Below, one piece after another: positions 9,500-17,110 of a stretch of DNA of 44,940 nt. This DNA comes from an uncultured Myxococcales bacterium. Lineage in GTDB: Bacteria > Myxococcota_A > UBA9042 > CAIXZC01. Location: the NCBI GenBank assembly GCA_903895725.1, contig CAITUV010000088.1, positions 1 to 44,940 on the forward strand, given 5' to 3'. Each line of letters starts with the position of its first letter. The first letter of the stretch is position 1. Below the pieces are notes generated by a model. It searched no databases, was not told the DNA's origin, and saw nothing but the letters and a program-made list of their open reading frames with translations. A program made the translations under genes and the position numbers.

Positions 9500-10237
9500 T
9501 CACCTGGCCTCGTCCCTGCCCGCAGCGACGCTCCGCCCGGGGTCGAACCGCTCCCACAGGCGCTCGAACTCGACCCGGTACCTGCTGACCAGGGCAGGGT
9601 CGTCCGTGACCAGATAGTTCTCCTGGTTCTCGCTTGCCGCAGAGCGGGTCCAATTGTAGCTGCCGGTAACGAGCCGGGCATGGTCGAACAGGGCGAACTT
9701 GTTGTGCATGTGGGCAGGGGAATCGTCGGTCCGCAGGGGGATGCCCGCTCGACGAAGCTGCACGATGTCCGAGCCCAGGTCGTTGGACTTCTCGTCGTCT
9801 GTCAGCACCCGAAGCCGGATGCCGCGGCGGTGGGCGTCGAGCAACGCCCGGGAGATCCGATCGTCGGTGATGGTGAAGACGCAGACGTCGAGGCTGGAGC
9901 GGCACCCCTCGACCAGTTGCATCAGCCGCGTGACCCCTTCCTCGCCGGGCATGAAGTGGACCTCCGCAAGACGGGAGCCAGACATCGTCAGCCCCTTGGC
10001 CGGCCGGAGCACCTTGACCACCTCGTACAGCCAGTCGAGCGTCTCGCCGGCCCCGGGTTCCCCGAGCCGGGAACGGGCCAGCCGGAATGCCTCGTGGAGG
10101 AGGACTCCCTGCTGCTCCGACGAGGGGCGCAGGTCGTCCAAAGCCTTGCGCAGCGCCGTCCGCTCTCCCCCCGTGAGCCTCGAATCGTCCAGAGTCGCGG
10201 CCAGAAACCTGCTCATCTCGTCGATGTCGTGAGTCAC
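9500..10237 (-). CDS. Phospholipase-D-fold protein with a single HKD motif
   Basis: 245 residues, starting at GTG with GGAGGTG upstream. Residues 1-80 are helical and match nothing recognised. Residues about 90-240 form one PLD-type domain with the catalytic signature H178-x-K180-x4-D185 (HMHNKFALFD), followed by TGSYNWTRSA, typical of the Nuc/Zucchini/cardiolipin-hydrolase branch of the superfamily. Such proteins work as dimers, each subunit giving one HKD half-site, and cleave phosphodiester bonds in DNA, RNA or phospholipids. No signal peptide is seen, so it is cytoplasmic. It converges on the helicase gene with only 16 bases between the stops. The substrate cannot be told from sequence. 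Confidence 0.85.
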   Translation of the reverse strand: MTHDIDEMSRFLAATLDDSRLTGGERTALRKALDDLRPSSEQQGVLLHEAFRLARSRLGEPGAGETLDWLYEVVKVLRPAKGLTMSGSRLAEVHFMPGEEGVTRLMQLVEGCRSSLDVCVFTITDDRISRALLDAHRRGIRLRVLTDDEKSNDLGSDIVQLRRAGIPLRTDDSPAHMHNKFALFDHARLVTGSYNWTRSAASENQENYLVTDDPALVSRYRVEFERLWERFDPGRSVAAGRDEAR

Positions 10238-10294
10238 TTCGCACCTCCGTGCTCTACAAGACGGTCATCCGCCGGGCATGGCCCCGCAGTCCTC

Positions 10295-11677
10295 TCACCC
10301 GATGCCTGCAGCACTGAGCACCTCGTCGACGACCCGCGCCATCGAGGCCTCCTGCTCCTCCGTGGCCCGGCTGGGAATCACGATGCCCACCGTGCGCGAG
10401 AACAGCTCGTCCAGCCGGGGAAGGGTCCCGCGACCGTAGCTCACCTCCCGGCTCGCCAGGTTGCGCTCGCACCCCCAGGGGCAGCCGGACGGGTGGATGG
10501 GCAGCCGTGTCCGAAGCTGAGGGATGTTGTAGTAGACGTGCACTTCGTAGTCGTGGCAGTAGAAGGCCAGAAGCCCCCCCTCCTTCAGCCCGGCGGCCAC
10601 CTTGCGTCCAAGGGCGAACCGTTGCTCGTCGTCCCCTGCGGTCTGTGGCAGGTGGATGAGCAGGAAGCCGCCGCTGTCCCCGTTCGCTCCGTCCGCGTGC
10701 GGTCGGGTCGTGATTCCGGGGCGGCCTGCGAGGTGCTTCTCCAGCCGGCGGTGGATCGTGCGCATGCTCGAGAGGATCTCGTCGATCCGTCCAAGCTGGA
10801 CCCGGGCCAGCGCCCCCTGGAGCTCGGTGAACCGCCGTCCCTGCCCCCAGCACAAGGTCTGCTCGTCTCCGTCTTCCACGTTGCCCGTGCCCCGGCTGTC
10901 CCGGATGAAACCGACGTCGTTGATCGCCTGGATCCGTCGGTGGAGTGCGGGGTCACGCGTCACGATCACGCCCCCTTCCCCGCTGGTGATGTTCTTGTTG
11001 AGCTGGAGACTGAATATCCCGACATCGCCGAACGCACCCACCCGGTACGTGGTCTCCGGTCCAAGCGGTGTCACGGACCCGGGCGCACCGATGGTGTGCC
11101 CGCCGATCATCTGGGCGCAGTCCTCGAGCACCCGGATGACAGGGAGGCCGCGTCCCAGGCGGTCCCTGTTCGCCCGGCGCACCACGTCCATGATCGGGCC
11201 GATCCGCGCCGCCTCGCCCGCCATGTGGACGAGCAGCACGATCCGAGTCCGGTCGGTGATCTTCCTTTCCAGGTCGACAGGGTCCATGTTCATGGTGTCG
11301 TCGGAATCCACCAGGACGGGGACGGCACGACTGCGGACTACGGAGGAGATGGTGGAGATCCAGAAAAAGCCCTGGGTGAGAACCTCGTCGCCGCATCCCG
11401 TGCCGAGCGCGTCCAGAGCCACCTCCAGGGCACCGGTACCGCTGTTGGACGCGGTCACGAGAAACGGGCTCGTGCTCGGCCACGGATGACCGGGCTGGGA
11501 GTCCAGGTATCGGGCAAAATCCTCTTCGAACTGCCGGGCCTCGAAGCGGCATTGGGGTCCGTAGTAACGAAACGGGCTCTGGGCCTCCACGACGCGCCGG
11601 ATGGCCTCCAGCTCTTCGGCACCGTAACGGATTCCCCCCGGAAACTCCCTCTCGAGCCTCACGCTAGTCTCGTTCAT
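10295..11677 (-). CDS. DegT/DnrJ/EryC1/StrS-family PLP-dependent aminotransferase
   Basis: 460 residues. The fold-type I signature is present: substrate/PLP loop ASNSGTGALE (76-85), the PLP-ring Asp in EDCAQ (D186, usually EDxAQ) and the Schiff-base lysine K228 in FSLQLNKNITSGEGG. Family members transfer an amino group to keto-sugars (for example in O-antigen or antibiotic sugar synthesis) or make related amines. The start at MNETSVRLER has GAGAGGCAGG upstream; the frame extends further but without family sequence. The protein is longer than the usual 370-400 residues owing to extra sequence in the C-terminal half (CPWGCERNLASREVSYGRGTLP region). No sugar-nucleotide genes lie nearby, so the substrate is unknown. 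It may be co-transcribed with the PLD-fold gene 57 bases downstream. Confidence 0.88.
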   Translation of the reverse strand: MNETSVRLEREFPGGIRYGAEELEAIRRVVEAQSPFRYYGPQCRFEARQFEEDFARYLDSQPGHPWPSTSPFLVTASNSGTGALEVALDALGTGCGDEVLTQGFFWISTISSVVRSRAVPVLVDSDDTMNMDPVDLERKITDRTRIVLLVHMAGEAARIGPIMDVVRRANRDRLGRGLPVIRVLEDCAQMIGGHTIGAPGSVTPLGPETTYRVGAFGDVGIFSLQLNKNITSGEGGVIVTRDPALHRRIQAINDVGFIRDSRGTGNVEDGDEQTLCWGQGRRFTELQGALARVQLGRIDEILSSMRTIHRRLEKHLAGRPGITTRPHADGANGDSGGFLLIHLPQTAGDDEQRFALGRKVAAGLKEGGLLAFYCHDYEVHVYYNIPQLRTRLPIHPSGCPWGCERNLASREVSYGRGTLPRLDELFSRTVGIVIPSRATEEQEASMARVVDEVLSAAGIG

Positions 11678-11812
11678 CGCCTGCCTCTCAGTCGATTTCG
11701 GGCGCGGCCGGACACCGTCTGTATGGCCTGCAATCTGGAAGACTTCGGGCCGACTTCCGCCTCGGGTTGGCAAGTACTGTAGAGGCCGGCCGGAGGACCG
11801 TCAAGACGAGAC

Positions 11813-11830
11813 TTCGGGAGCCTCCCCGAA
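11813..11830. other. Small inverted repeat downstream of a lipoprotein gene
   Basis: TTCGGG and CCCGAA arms flank a 6-base loop, just beyond the stop of the minus-strand lipoprotein gene. No T-run follows on the minus strand, so it is at best a weak or Rho-assisted terminator. Confidence 0.25.
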
Positions 11831-11853
11831 CCTCGTCCCCACAACCGCAAGCG

Positions 11854-12525
11854 CTACTGCTTCGTGAAGCTGGTGAGCTCCTTGCCATTGAGCCACGTGA
11901 ACGTGGTCTCCGTGGCCTCGTAGTTGGGGCTGGCCTGGTTCTGATCGGGGCAGGTCTGGGTTGCCGTCATCACGTTGCCGTCGGTCGTGTAGGTGAAGCT
12001 GAAGGTCAGGAATGCTACACCCGGCATGTCCACGACGAACTGCACTTCGTTTCCGGCAAAGCTGATGAGGTCCCGCCGGGACTGCCCCGAAGACTCGGGA
12101 GTCTCACCGGCACCAATGTACTTCTCCCACTTGGTGAGGACGTACGTGCCCTCCGCGATGGTGCCGCCCTTGAGGACCGGCGGATCCTGAGCGATCTCCA
12201 CCTGTGCGACCGTGGCCGCGGTCGGCACGAGGTTGTTGCAGACACCTTCTACGTCCGGAGCCGCTGCGGTATCCTCGACACCCAGATCGGGCGACGTGGC
12301 GGTATCCTCTGAGGCCACATCCGAGCCCGCCGTGTCGGCCGCAGTCGAATCCGGGTCGGCCGATACGTCCTGAGAGGCCGAGTCGTCGGCCGGGGTCAGG
12401 TCCCCGGCCACCGAGGCATCGCCGGTCGTGTCTGTCGACGACTCCTCATCATCCGACCCGCCACAGGCTGCAAGTTGCATCGCTACGAGACAAACGAACA
12501 GTGTGCTGCCGACCAGACGCTTCAT
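11854..12525 (-). CDS. Small lipoprotein with Asp-rich linker and predicted beta-barrel-like domain
   Basis: 223 residues. The start MKRLVGSTLF is preceded by GGAGGGAAGAAG; the lipobox LAAC lies at residues 18-21. Residues 22-95 are an Asp/Ser/Thr/Ala-rich linker (DTTGDASVAGD, SEDTATSPD). The C-terminal 125 residues are rich in alternating hydrophobic and polar residues (GTYVLTKWEKY, GNEVQFVVDMPG, AFLTFSFTYTTDG), suggesting an all-beta, possibly lipocalin-like fold with only two cysteines. It is unlike the disulphide-rich lipoproteins elsewhere in the window but shares their linker style. The named family was not recognised. It lies 87 bases downstream of the pirin gene on the same strand. 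Confidence 0.78.
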   Translation of the reverse strand: MKRLVGSTLFVCLVAMQLAACGGSDDEESSTDTTGDASVAGDLTPADDSASQDVSADPDSTAADTAGSDVASEDTATSPDLGVEDTAAAPDVEGVCNNLVPTAATVAQVEIAQDPPVLKGGTIAEGTYVLTKWEKYIGAGETPESSGQSRRDLISFAGNEVQFVVDMPGVAFLTFSFTYTTDGNVMTATQTCPDQNQASPNYEATETTFTWLNGKELTSFTKQ

Positions 12526-12612
12526 CTTCTTCCCTCCAGGTAGAAATACCAGGCGAAAGCCCGCCTTTCGCCAAACTGTGCGAAAGCTAGGTCGCCCGGG
12601 GAAGGATTTCAA

Positions 12613-13311
12613 TCAGGCCAGGTCGAAGACCAGGACCTCGCAGGCATCAAGGCCCTCGACCAGAACCGCCGGCACATCGGACATGGCGACCCCGTCACCG
12701 GCCTTCAGCTCATGGCCGTTGACTCGCGCCTTGCCACGTGCGATCTGCACCCAGGCATGGCGCCCCCTGGGGAGCGGCAGCTCGCCCTTCATCCCCCTGT
12801 TGAAGACCCCGGCGTACAGGCTGGCGTCGGTGTGAATGGTCACGCTCCCGTCGCGGCCGTCCTGCGAGGCAATCAGACGGAGACGCCCGGCCAGATCATT
12901 CCGGTCCATGGCCTTCTGCTCATAGCCGGGCACGATGCCGTTCCTGGCGGGGTACAGCCAGATCTGAAGAAAGTGAACGAGCTCCACACGGGACGCGTTG
13001 AACTCGCTGTGGGTGACACCCGTGCCCGCACTCATCCGCTGCACTTCACCCGGTCGTATGACCGACCCGTTTCCCATCGAGTCGCGGTGCTGCAGGCCCC
13101 CTTCCAGGACGTAGGAAATGATCTCCATGTCGCGATGGGGGTGGGTCCCGAAGCCCTGTCCCGGCTGCACCCGATCTTCGTTGATGACCCGCAGCGATCG
13201 AAAGCCCATGTGGGCCGGGTCGTAGTAGTCCGCAAACGAGAACGAGTGGTACGTGTTCAACCAGCCGTGATCGGCGTGGCCTCGGTCCTCAGCACGACGA
13301 ATGGCAATCAT
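12613..13311 (-). CDS. Pirin-family bicupin protein (YhaK-like)
   Basis: 232 residues. The N-terminus follows the pirin pattern closely (RGHADHGWLNTYHSFSFAD, MGFRSLRVINED). The metal site is intact: THPHRDMEI supplies two His, and TGVTHSEFN the third His and the Glu. Pirins bind one Fe per N-terminal cupin; bacterial members include quercetin 2,3-dioxygenases and redox-sensing proteins such as YhaK. The second of two nearby ATGs (MIAIRRAED) was chosen because GGAGG then sits 6 bases upstream and the start matches family length. The gene lies 68 bases downstream of the Old Yellow Enzyme gene on the same strand, so the two may be co-transcribed. Confidence 0.92.
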   Translation of the reverse strand: MIAIRRAEDRGHADHGWLNTYHSFSFADYYDPAHMGFRSLRVINEDRVQPGQGFGTHPHRDMEIISYVLEGGLQHRDSMGNGSVIRPGEVQRMSAGTGVTHSEFNASRVELVHFLQIWLYPARNGIVPGYEQKAMDRNDLAGRLRLIASQDGRDGSVTIHTDASLYAGVFNRGMKGELPLPRGRHAWVQIARGKARVNGHELKAGDGVAMSDVPAVLVEGLDACEVLVFDLA

Positions 13312-13379
13312 GGTCATCCTCCGTGGCCGTTGCGGCCAGTAACAAAACAGGTCGGTTGCAGCCGTCAACAGCTTTGCGG

Positions 13380-14477
13380 TCAGTCCTCGACGATATGGAG
13401 CCTGGCCAGGGGCGGCGCAGAGGCGAGGTAGCGCACGAAGTCCTCGCTCACGCTCAGCCGTGACAACGCCTCACGCTGGAACGGCGTGCGCGTGAGGGGC
13501 TCTCCTGCTGCCAGTTTCCCGGGCACGTGCCGGTTGCCGATCGCTGAACGTCCGATGGCAACGAGGTCTGCTCCCAGATGCACCGCCCTGTCGAGGTCGG
13601 CAGCGCTCACCACGCCTCCGGCTGCAATGAGCGGCAATGCTCGGTCGATGCCATCCCGGATGCGCTTGAACACCGGCACTCCAGGGTACTTCGTGCTGAC
13701 CGTGCCCAAGTCGAGCTGCGACACGTGGGCGTAATCGATGCCGTCCTCTGCAAGCCAGTTCATCACCTGGATTCCCTCGTCCAGATCGAGTCCGAGGTCG
13801 AGCGGGCTCTCGAACGTCCATCGCATTCCAATGATGAACGGCCTCGGGACCCGCGCTCGAGTGGCACGCACGACCTCTCGGGCAAAACGGGCGCGGTGGG
13901 AGAGCGGCCCCCCCCACGCATCGCGACGGGAATTCGTGACCGTGCTTGCAAACTGGGTGAACAGATAGCCATTGGCTCCGTGGAACTCGACGCCCTGGAA
14001 TCCGGCCCTGGCCGCACGAGCCGCGGCACCGGCGAAGTCCTCGATGATGGCCTCGATCTGCGGGACGGACAGCTCCAGCGGAGGCACGAAGCCAGGCAGA
14101 GGGAGCTCAAATCGGCTCGCACTGTACGCAGGCTGTCCCGTAAGCGCAGGGATGGCCCGAGACCCTCCGTGACAGAGCTGCGCAACAAGCGCCATCTCGG
14201 GCCGTCTGGCCCGCTGAGCAAGCCTGGCAAGCCCCGGAACCAGGGCGTCGTCGCCAAACGAGAGCTGCCGGGGAAACGCAATGGACGTGCGACTGATGGA
14301 TGCCGCACACGTGATGACCAGTCCATAGCCATCGTCGCCCAGACGCTCGATCCAGCTCGCCTCCGCTTCGCTGACGGAGCCGTCGGACTGACTTTGAGTG
14401 GTCGTCATCGGGGCCACGGCAAGCCCGTTCCTGACGATGATGTCGCCGATCTTTCTGGGGGAGAACAGCACGTTCAT
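13380..14477 (-). CDS. NADH:flavin oxidoreductase, Old Yellow Enzyme family
   Basis: 365 residues forming an FMN-binding TIM barrel. Visible motifs are LAVAPMTTTQSQ near the N-terminus (FMN contact), the His-Asn substrate pair in FHGANGYLFTQF, LVAQLCHGG, and the phosphate-binding GADLVAIGRSAIGN near the C-terminus. OYE enzymes reduce activated C=C bonds of enals, enones, nitro compounds and quinones using NAD(P)H. The start MNVLFSPRKIG has AAGGATG upstream; family members usually begin with this 'LFsP..iG...v.Nri' segment. No signal peptide, so cytoplasmic. The physiological substrate is unknown; pairing with a pirin downstream hints at quinone or electrophile stress, but this is inference. 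Confidence 0.92.
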   Translation of the reverse strand: MNVLFSPRKIGDIIVRNGLAVAPMTTTQSQSDGSVSEAEASWIERLGDDGYGLVITCAASISRTSIAFPRQLSFGDDALVPGLARLAQRARRPEMALVAQLCHGGSRAIPALTGQPAYSASRFELPLPGFVPPLELSVPQIEAIIEDFAGAAARAARAGFQGVEFHGANGYLFTQFASTVTNSRRDAWGGPLSHRARFAREVVRATRARVPRPFIIGMRWTFESPLDLGLDLDEGIQVMNWLAEDGIDYAHVSQLDLGTVSTKYPGVPVFKRIRDGIDRALPLIAAGGVVSAADLDRAVHLGADLVAIGRSAIGNRHVPGKLAAGEPLTRTPFQREALSRLSVSEDFVRYLASAPPLARLHIVED

Positions 14478-14653
14478 GGAACATCCTTCAGACACGAGGA
14501 ATCGTCGTCCTGGCCATCGCCTGCCTCGGATGGCACTCGGGCAAGTAGTCTCGAATCGCACCCTACTCGCCACCTCAGAAGATAGATGTCGCTGCGACCC
14601 GCGGCAAGGGGAGGCTCGAGCCCACGCCCGGAACGGCGGGGAAACGCGGGGAC

Positions 14654-15244
14654 GTGATCCCGGCTGCCTTCTCCGGAATCAATCTCATGAGCTACGGTCC
14701 TTCCATCGTGTCGCCCCTGGCTTGGTCCCCGGACGGCGAGCTGCCTGCCCACCTGGCACCGGATGGCCGCCTGGCCGTGACCCGGGTGAGCACCGGAGAG
14801 CGGATCCTCACGTTGGACAGCCCCGACGCCGAGTCCGCAGGCGCTGCCCCGGACTTTCTCAACCCGGCGACGGCCCTGGCCTTCGCTCCGGACGGACGGG
14901 GACTGCTCGCCGTCCACGAGGCGGGCACTGTCCTGTGGGGGTGCTCTCCGCCGGTCAGCGTGGAGCGGGCTGTGCTCATCGTGGTTCTCCAAGGTCCCTC
15001 GACCGTCACCGAGGGGGTGCCCGCTACCTGGACCTTCGCACACGCCCCTCTGCAGGGTCCTGCGGTCCACGGTCTCCGGGATGCTCTCAGCGCTTCGGTC
15101 CTGGCCGCGTCCCTCGCTCCGGCGGTCCCAGCGACGCTCTATTCCCCGGGCACGGTCTCCCTGGAGGGCGTGGTAGACAGCGACCTCGTGCGGGGAAGCT
15201 CCGGCATGGTGCACTGCCAGGTACTGGGAAGCGGCGCACGCTGA
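14654..15244 (+). CDS. Orphan protein with WD40-like blades
   Basis: 196 residues from a GTG. Two segments read like WD40/TolB propeller blades (LAWSPDGELPAHLAPDGRLA and ALAFAPDGRGLLAVHEAGTVLW), too few for a full propeller. The second half is hydrophobic and unrecognised. Codon third positions are strongly G/C, as in the other genes. It fits exactly between the divergent OYE start and the stop of the convergent DUF3788 gene, without overlap. A longer open frame on the opposite strand has the composition of an antisense shadow. It may be a truncated propeller protein. The internal ATG at 14687 is an alternative start. Confidence 0.5.
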   Translation: MIPAAFSGINLMSYGPSIVSPLAWSPDGELPAHLAPDGRLAVTRVSTGERILTLDSPDAESAGAAPDFLNPATALAFAPDGRGLLAVHEAGTVLWGCSPPVSVERAVLIVVLQGPSTVTEGVPATWTFAHAPLQGPAVHGLRDALSASVLAASLAPAVPATLYSPGTVSLEGVVDSDLVRGSSGMVHCQVLGSGAR

Positions 15245-15254
15245 CGGCCCTTCG

Positions 15255-15677
15255 TCACTTCGCTCCACTCTTGTACTCGAAGAGGGTGAACACGTCCGCC
15301 AGTTCGCTCGTGCAGCTGACCACGACGGTGATCGGCTTGAGCTTGCCGATTGGGGGTTGCGCGAGGTACCTGCTCCTCAGCTCCTGTGCGATCGGCAATC
15401 GGTCGAGCTCCGGGTCGCTCCTGGCGGTGAAGTAGAAGGTCGTCCGGAAGGCCTGATCCCCGATTGAGACCCAACAGACCGTCTTCTTCCTTTGCTGGAC
15501 CTTGCCAAGCCAGGACTTGCCGTCCTTGTAGAAGCGCCACTCGAGAGAAGCCTCCGGGAAATCCGCAGCGAGCCGGGCGGCGAAGACATCCCAGGTGGCC
15601 TTTGCACTGCCGAGATACCGAGCGAGCACGTCGTCGCTCGGGTACTCAGCCTCGTCTCTCAGCAACGGACCTTCCAT
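15255..15677 (-). CDS. DUF3788 family protein
   Basis: 140 residues. The sequence follows the DUF3788 pattern: an aromatic-rich core WRFYKDGKSWLGKVQQRKKT, then CWVSIGDQAFRTTFYFTAR. The family is uncharacterised, small and cytoplasmic, often in scattered single-copy genes. The start MEGPLLRDEAEY was chosen because AGAGGTAACGCG precedes it; the frame is open further upstream only through the decayed fragment described next. The stop lies 10 bases from the convergent WD40-like gene. Confidence 0.8.
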   Translation of the reverse strand: MEGPLLRDEAEYPSDDVLARYLGSAKATWDVFAARLAADFPEASLEWRFYKDGKSWLGKVQQRKKTVCWVSIGDQAFRTTFYFTARSDPELDRLPIAQELRSRYLAQPPIGKLKPITVVVSCTSELADVFTLFEYKSGAK

Positions 15678-15749
15678 CGCGTTACCTCTGGTGTAGTGCC
15701 CAGCCAGTCCTTCCCCCGGCCGCCTGGAAATCGGTTGACGTCGGCCCCC

Positions 15750-15900
15750 GGAATTCCGGGCATCCGTGGCTCCAGCGTACTGCCTGGCCTGCACTGCGTC
15801 CAGCACCAGCGTGATGGGGAGAGCGGCGAGGTGCGCTCGATGACGTCATCAATGCACGGCTGTGGCAACAGACCGCCCACGGTGGGCGACAGGGCCAGCG
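15750..15900 (-). pseudogene. Decayed fragment of a zinc-ribbon membrane-protein paralogue
   Basis: Positions 15796-15900 align on the same strand with 31696-31798, inside the intact zinc-ribbon membrane protein gene. Shared blocks include cacggctgtggcaaca, cgatgacgtc and cgacagggcca, with small indels. Translated in shifting frames it gives LPITLVLDAVQARQYA against LPISLVVDAEEASKYA of the intact copy. The zinc-ribbon cysteines and the N-terminal half are missing, and frameshifts break the reading frame. The remnant stops 3 bases before the ankyrin gene. Confidence 0.7.
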
Positions 15901-15903
15901 TGT

Positions 15904-16983
15904 CTACTGCCCCTTCGGCAAAGCCTGCTCGAGGAGGCGCACCATCTCCTCGTACTTGGCCTCCCGGGCCACGTCGAGCGGGGTCTTGCCCTCGTCGTCC
16001 TTCGCCTGCAGGTCGGCCCCCGCATCGAGTAGCAGCTTCAGGACCTTGGCCGGCGTTGCTGCGGCGTCTCCCTCGACGAGCGGCGGGCAGTCCGTCAGAC
16101 CGCCATACTCGATGGAATCCAGCTCCCTGGACGGGGGCACCATGGCCAGGCGGTGGAGAGGCGTCCTGCCCATGTAGCCTTTCCAGGAGACTTTAGCCCC
16201 CTTCTCCAGGAGCATCGAGACAATCTCGTGGTACTGCCGTCCGGGGTGTCGCACGGGAGCCGCATACCAGAGCAGCTCCGACGCCCGGTCCGCATCCAGG
16301 GAAGCCCCGCCTTTGACCAGGGCAAGGACGACCGCGGCGTTGCCCATGATGACGGCCTCGGAAAGAGGCGTGTCGTCGAACCGGCTCTTCACGTTGGGGC
16401 TGGCCTTGTGCTCGAGGAGCAGGGTCGTCACCTCCGCAGCTCGGGCAAAGGGGCAACGTGAAGCAAAGATGAGCGCATCGTCTCCCTGGCCGTCCGCCAG
16501 CCGGACGCTGGCCCCTTTCTCGAGCAGGAAACGCACGACCTCGACGTGACCGTGGAGAGCGGCCCGATGGAGCGGAGAGCACGCGAAGTCTTCGAACCCT
16601 TTGGGCACGACGTTTCCATCCACTTTGGCGCGCTTCGAGACGAGCAGCCTGGCGACTTCCAGGTCCCCTTGTGCCGCGGCAACGTTCAGCGGCGTGTCAC
16701 AGGCATCGTCCACCGGGTTGACGTCGGCCCTCTTCTCGATGAGGAGCTTGCAGATGGCCAGCGCCTTCTCGCCGCCGAGGCCAGCCGCCAGGTGCAGCGG
16801 CGTGGCATTCCGATCGTCTCGGGCATTCACGTCCACGCCCTTGCCCTTCAGCAGCGACTTGACCGTATCCACGTCACCGGAGGCCACCGCAGCGTGAAGG
16901 GGGCTTGCCCCCTCCTGCGCCATGCTCCAGCATGGTGAGCCCAGCAGCAAACCCAGCGCGAGTACCAACGGCACGCACTTCAT
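15904..16983 (-). CDS. Exported ankyrin-repeat protein
   Basis: 359 residues with a GGAGGGAACCA ribosome site. Residues 1-22 form a Sec signal peptide (hydrophobic core PLVLALGLLLG) with a likely cleavage after SMA (SMA-QEG); no convincing lipobox. The remainder is almost entirely ankyrin repeats, about nine, with consensus pieces ATPLHLAAGLGG, DTPLNVAAAQGD, CSPLHRAALHGHVEVVRFLL and KTPLDVAREAKYEEMVRLL at the end. Ankyrin stacks are protein-binding scaffolds; periplasmic ones such as AnkB of Pseudomonas protect enzymes there. No enzymatic domain is fused. The partner is unknown, and neighbours give no clue. Confidence 0.92.
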   Translation of the reverse strand: MKCVPLVLALGLLLGSPCWSMAQEGASPLHAAVASGDVDTVKSLLKGKGVDVNARDDRNATPLHLAAGLGGEKALAICKLLIEKRADVNPVDDACDTPLNVAAAQGDLEVARLLVSKRAKVDGNVVPKGFEDFACSPLHRAALHGHVEVVRFLLEKGASVRLADGQGDDALIFASRCPFARAAEVTTLLLEHKASPNVKSRFDDTPLSEAVIMGNAAVVLALVKGGASLDADRASELLWYAAPVRHPGRQYHEIVSMLLEKGAKVSWKGYMGRTPLHRLAMVPPSRELDSIEYGGLTDCPPLVEGDAAATPAKVLKLLLDAGADLQAKDDEGKTPLDVAREAKYEEMVRLLEQALPKGQ

Positions 16984-17110
16984 TGGTTCCCTCCATGGAG
17001 TAACGCGTTTGCAGCCACGACCCTACCATGGGATCTGGCAGAACTCAATCTCCGGTCCAACGGGCCAGGAGGAGATGCCCCTTCGAGACCTTCCTCCCCG
17101 GCAACGGCGC

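Noticed and set aside
9362..11782. An 806-codon plus-strand frame over the PLD and aminotransferase genes.
   Set aside because: Both minus-strand genes have intact catalytic motifs; the plus frame has none.
14474..15268. A 264-codon minus-strand frame opposite the WD40-like gene.
   Set aside because: Composition typical of an antisense frame (Gly, Arg, Ser, Asp mix, no hydrophobic pattern), and it would overlap the OYE start.
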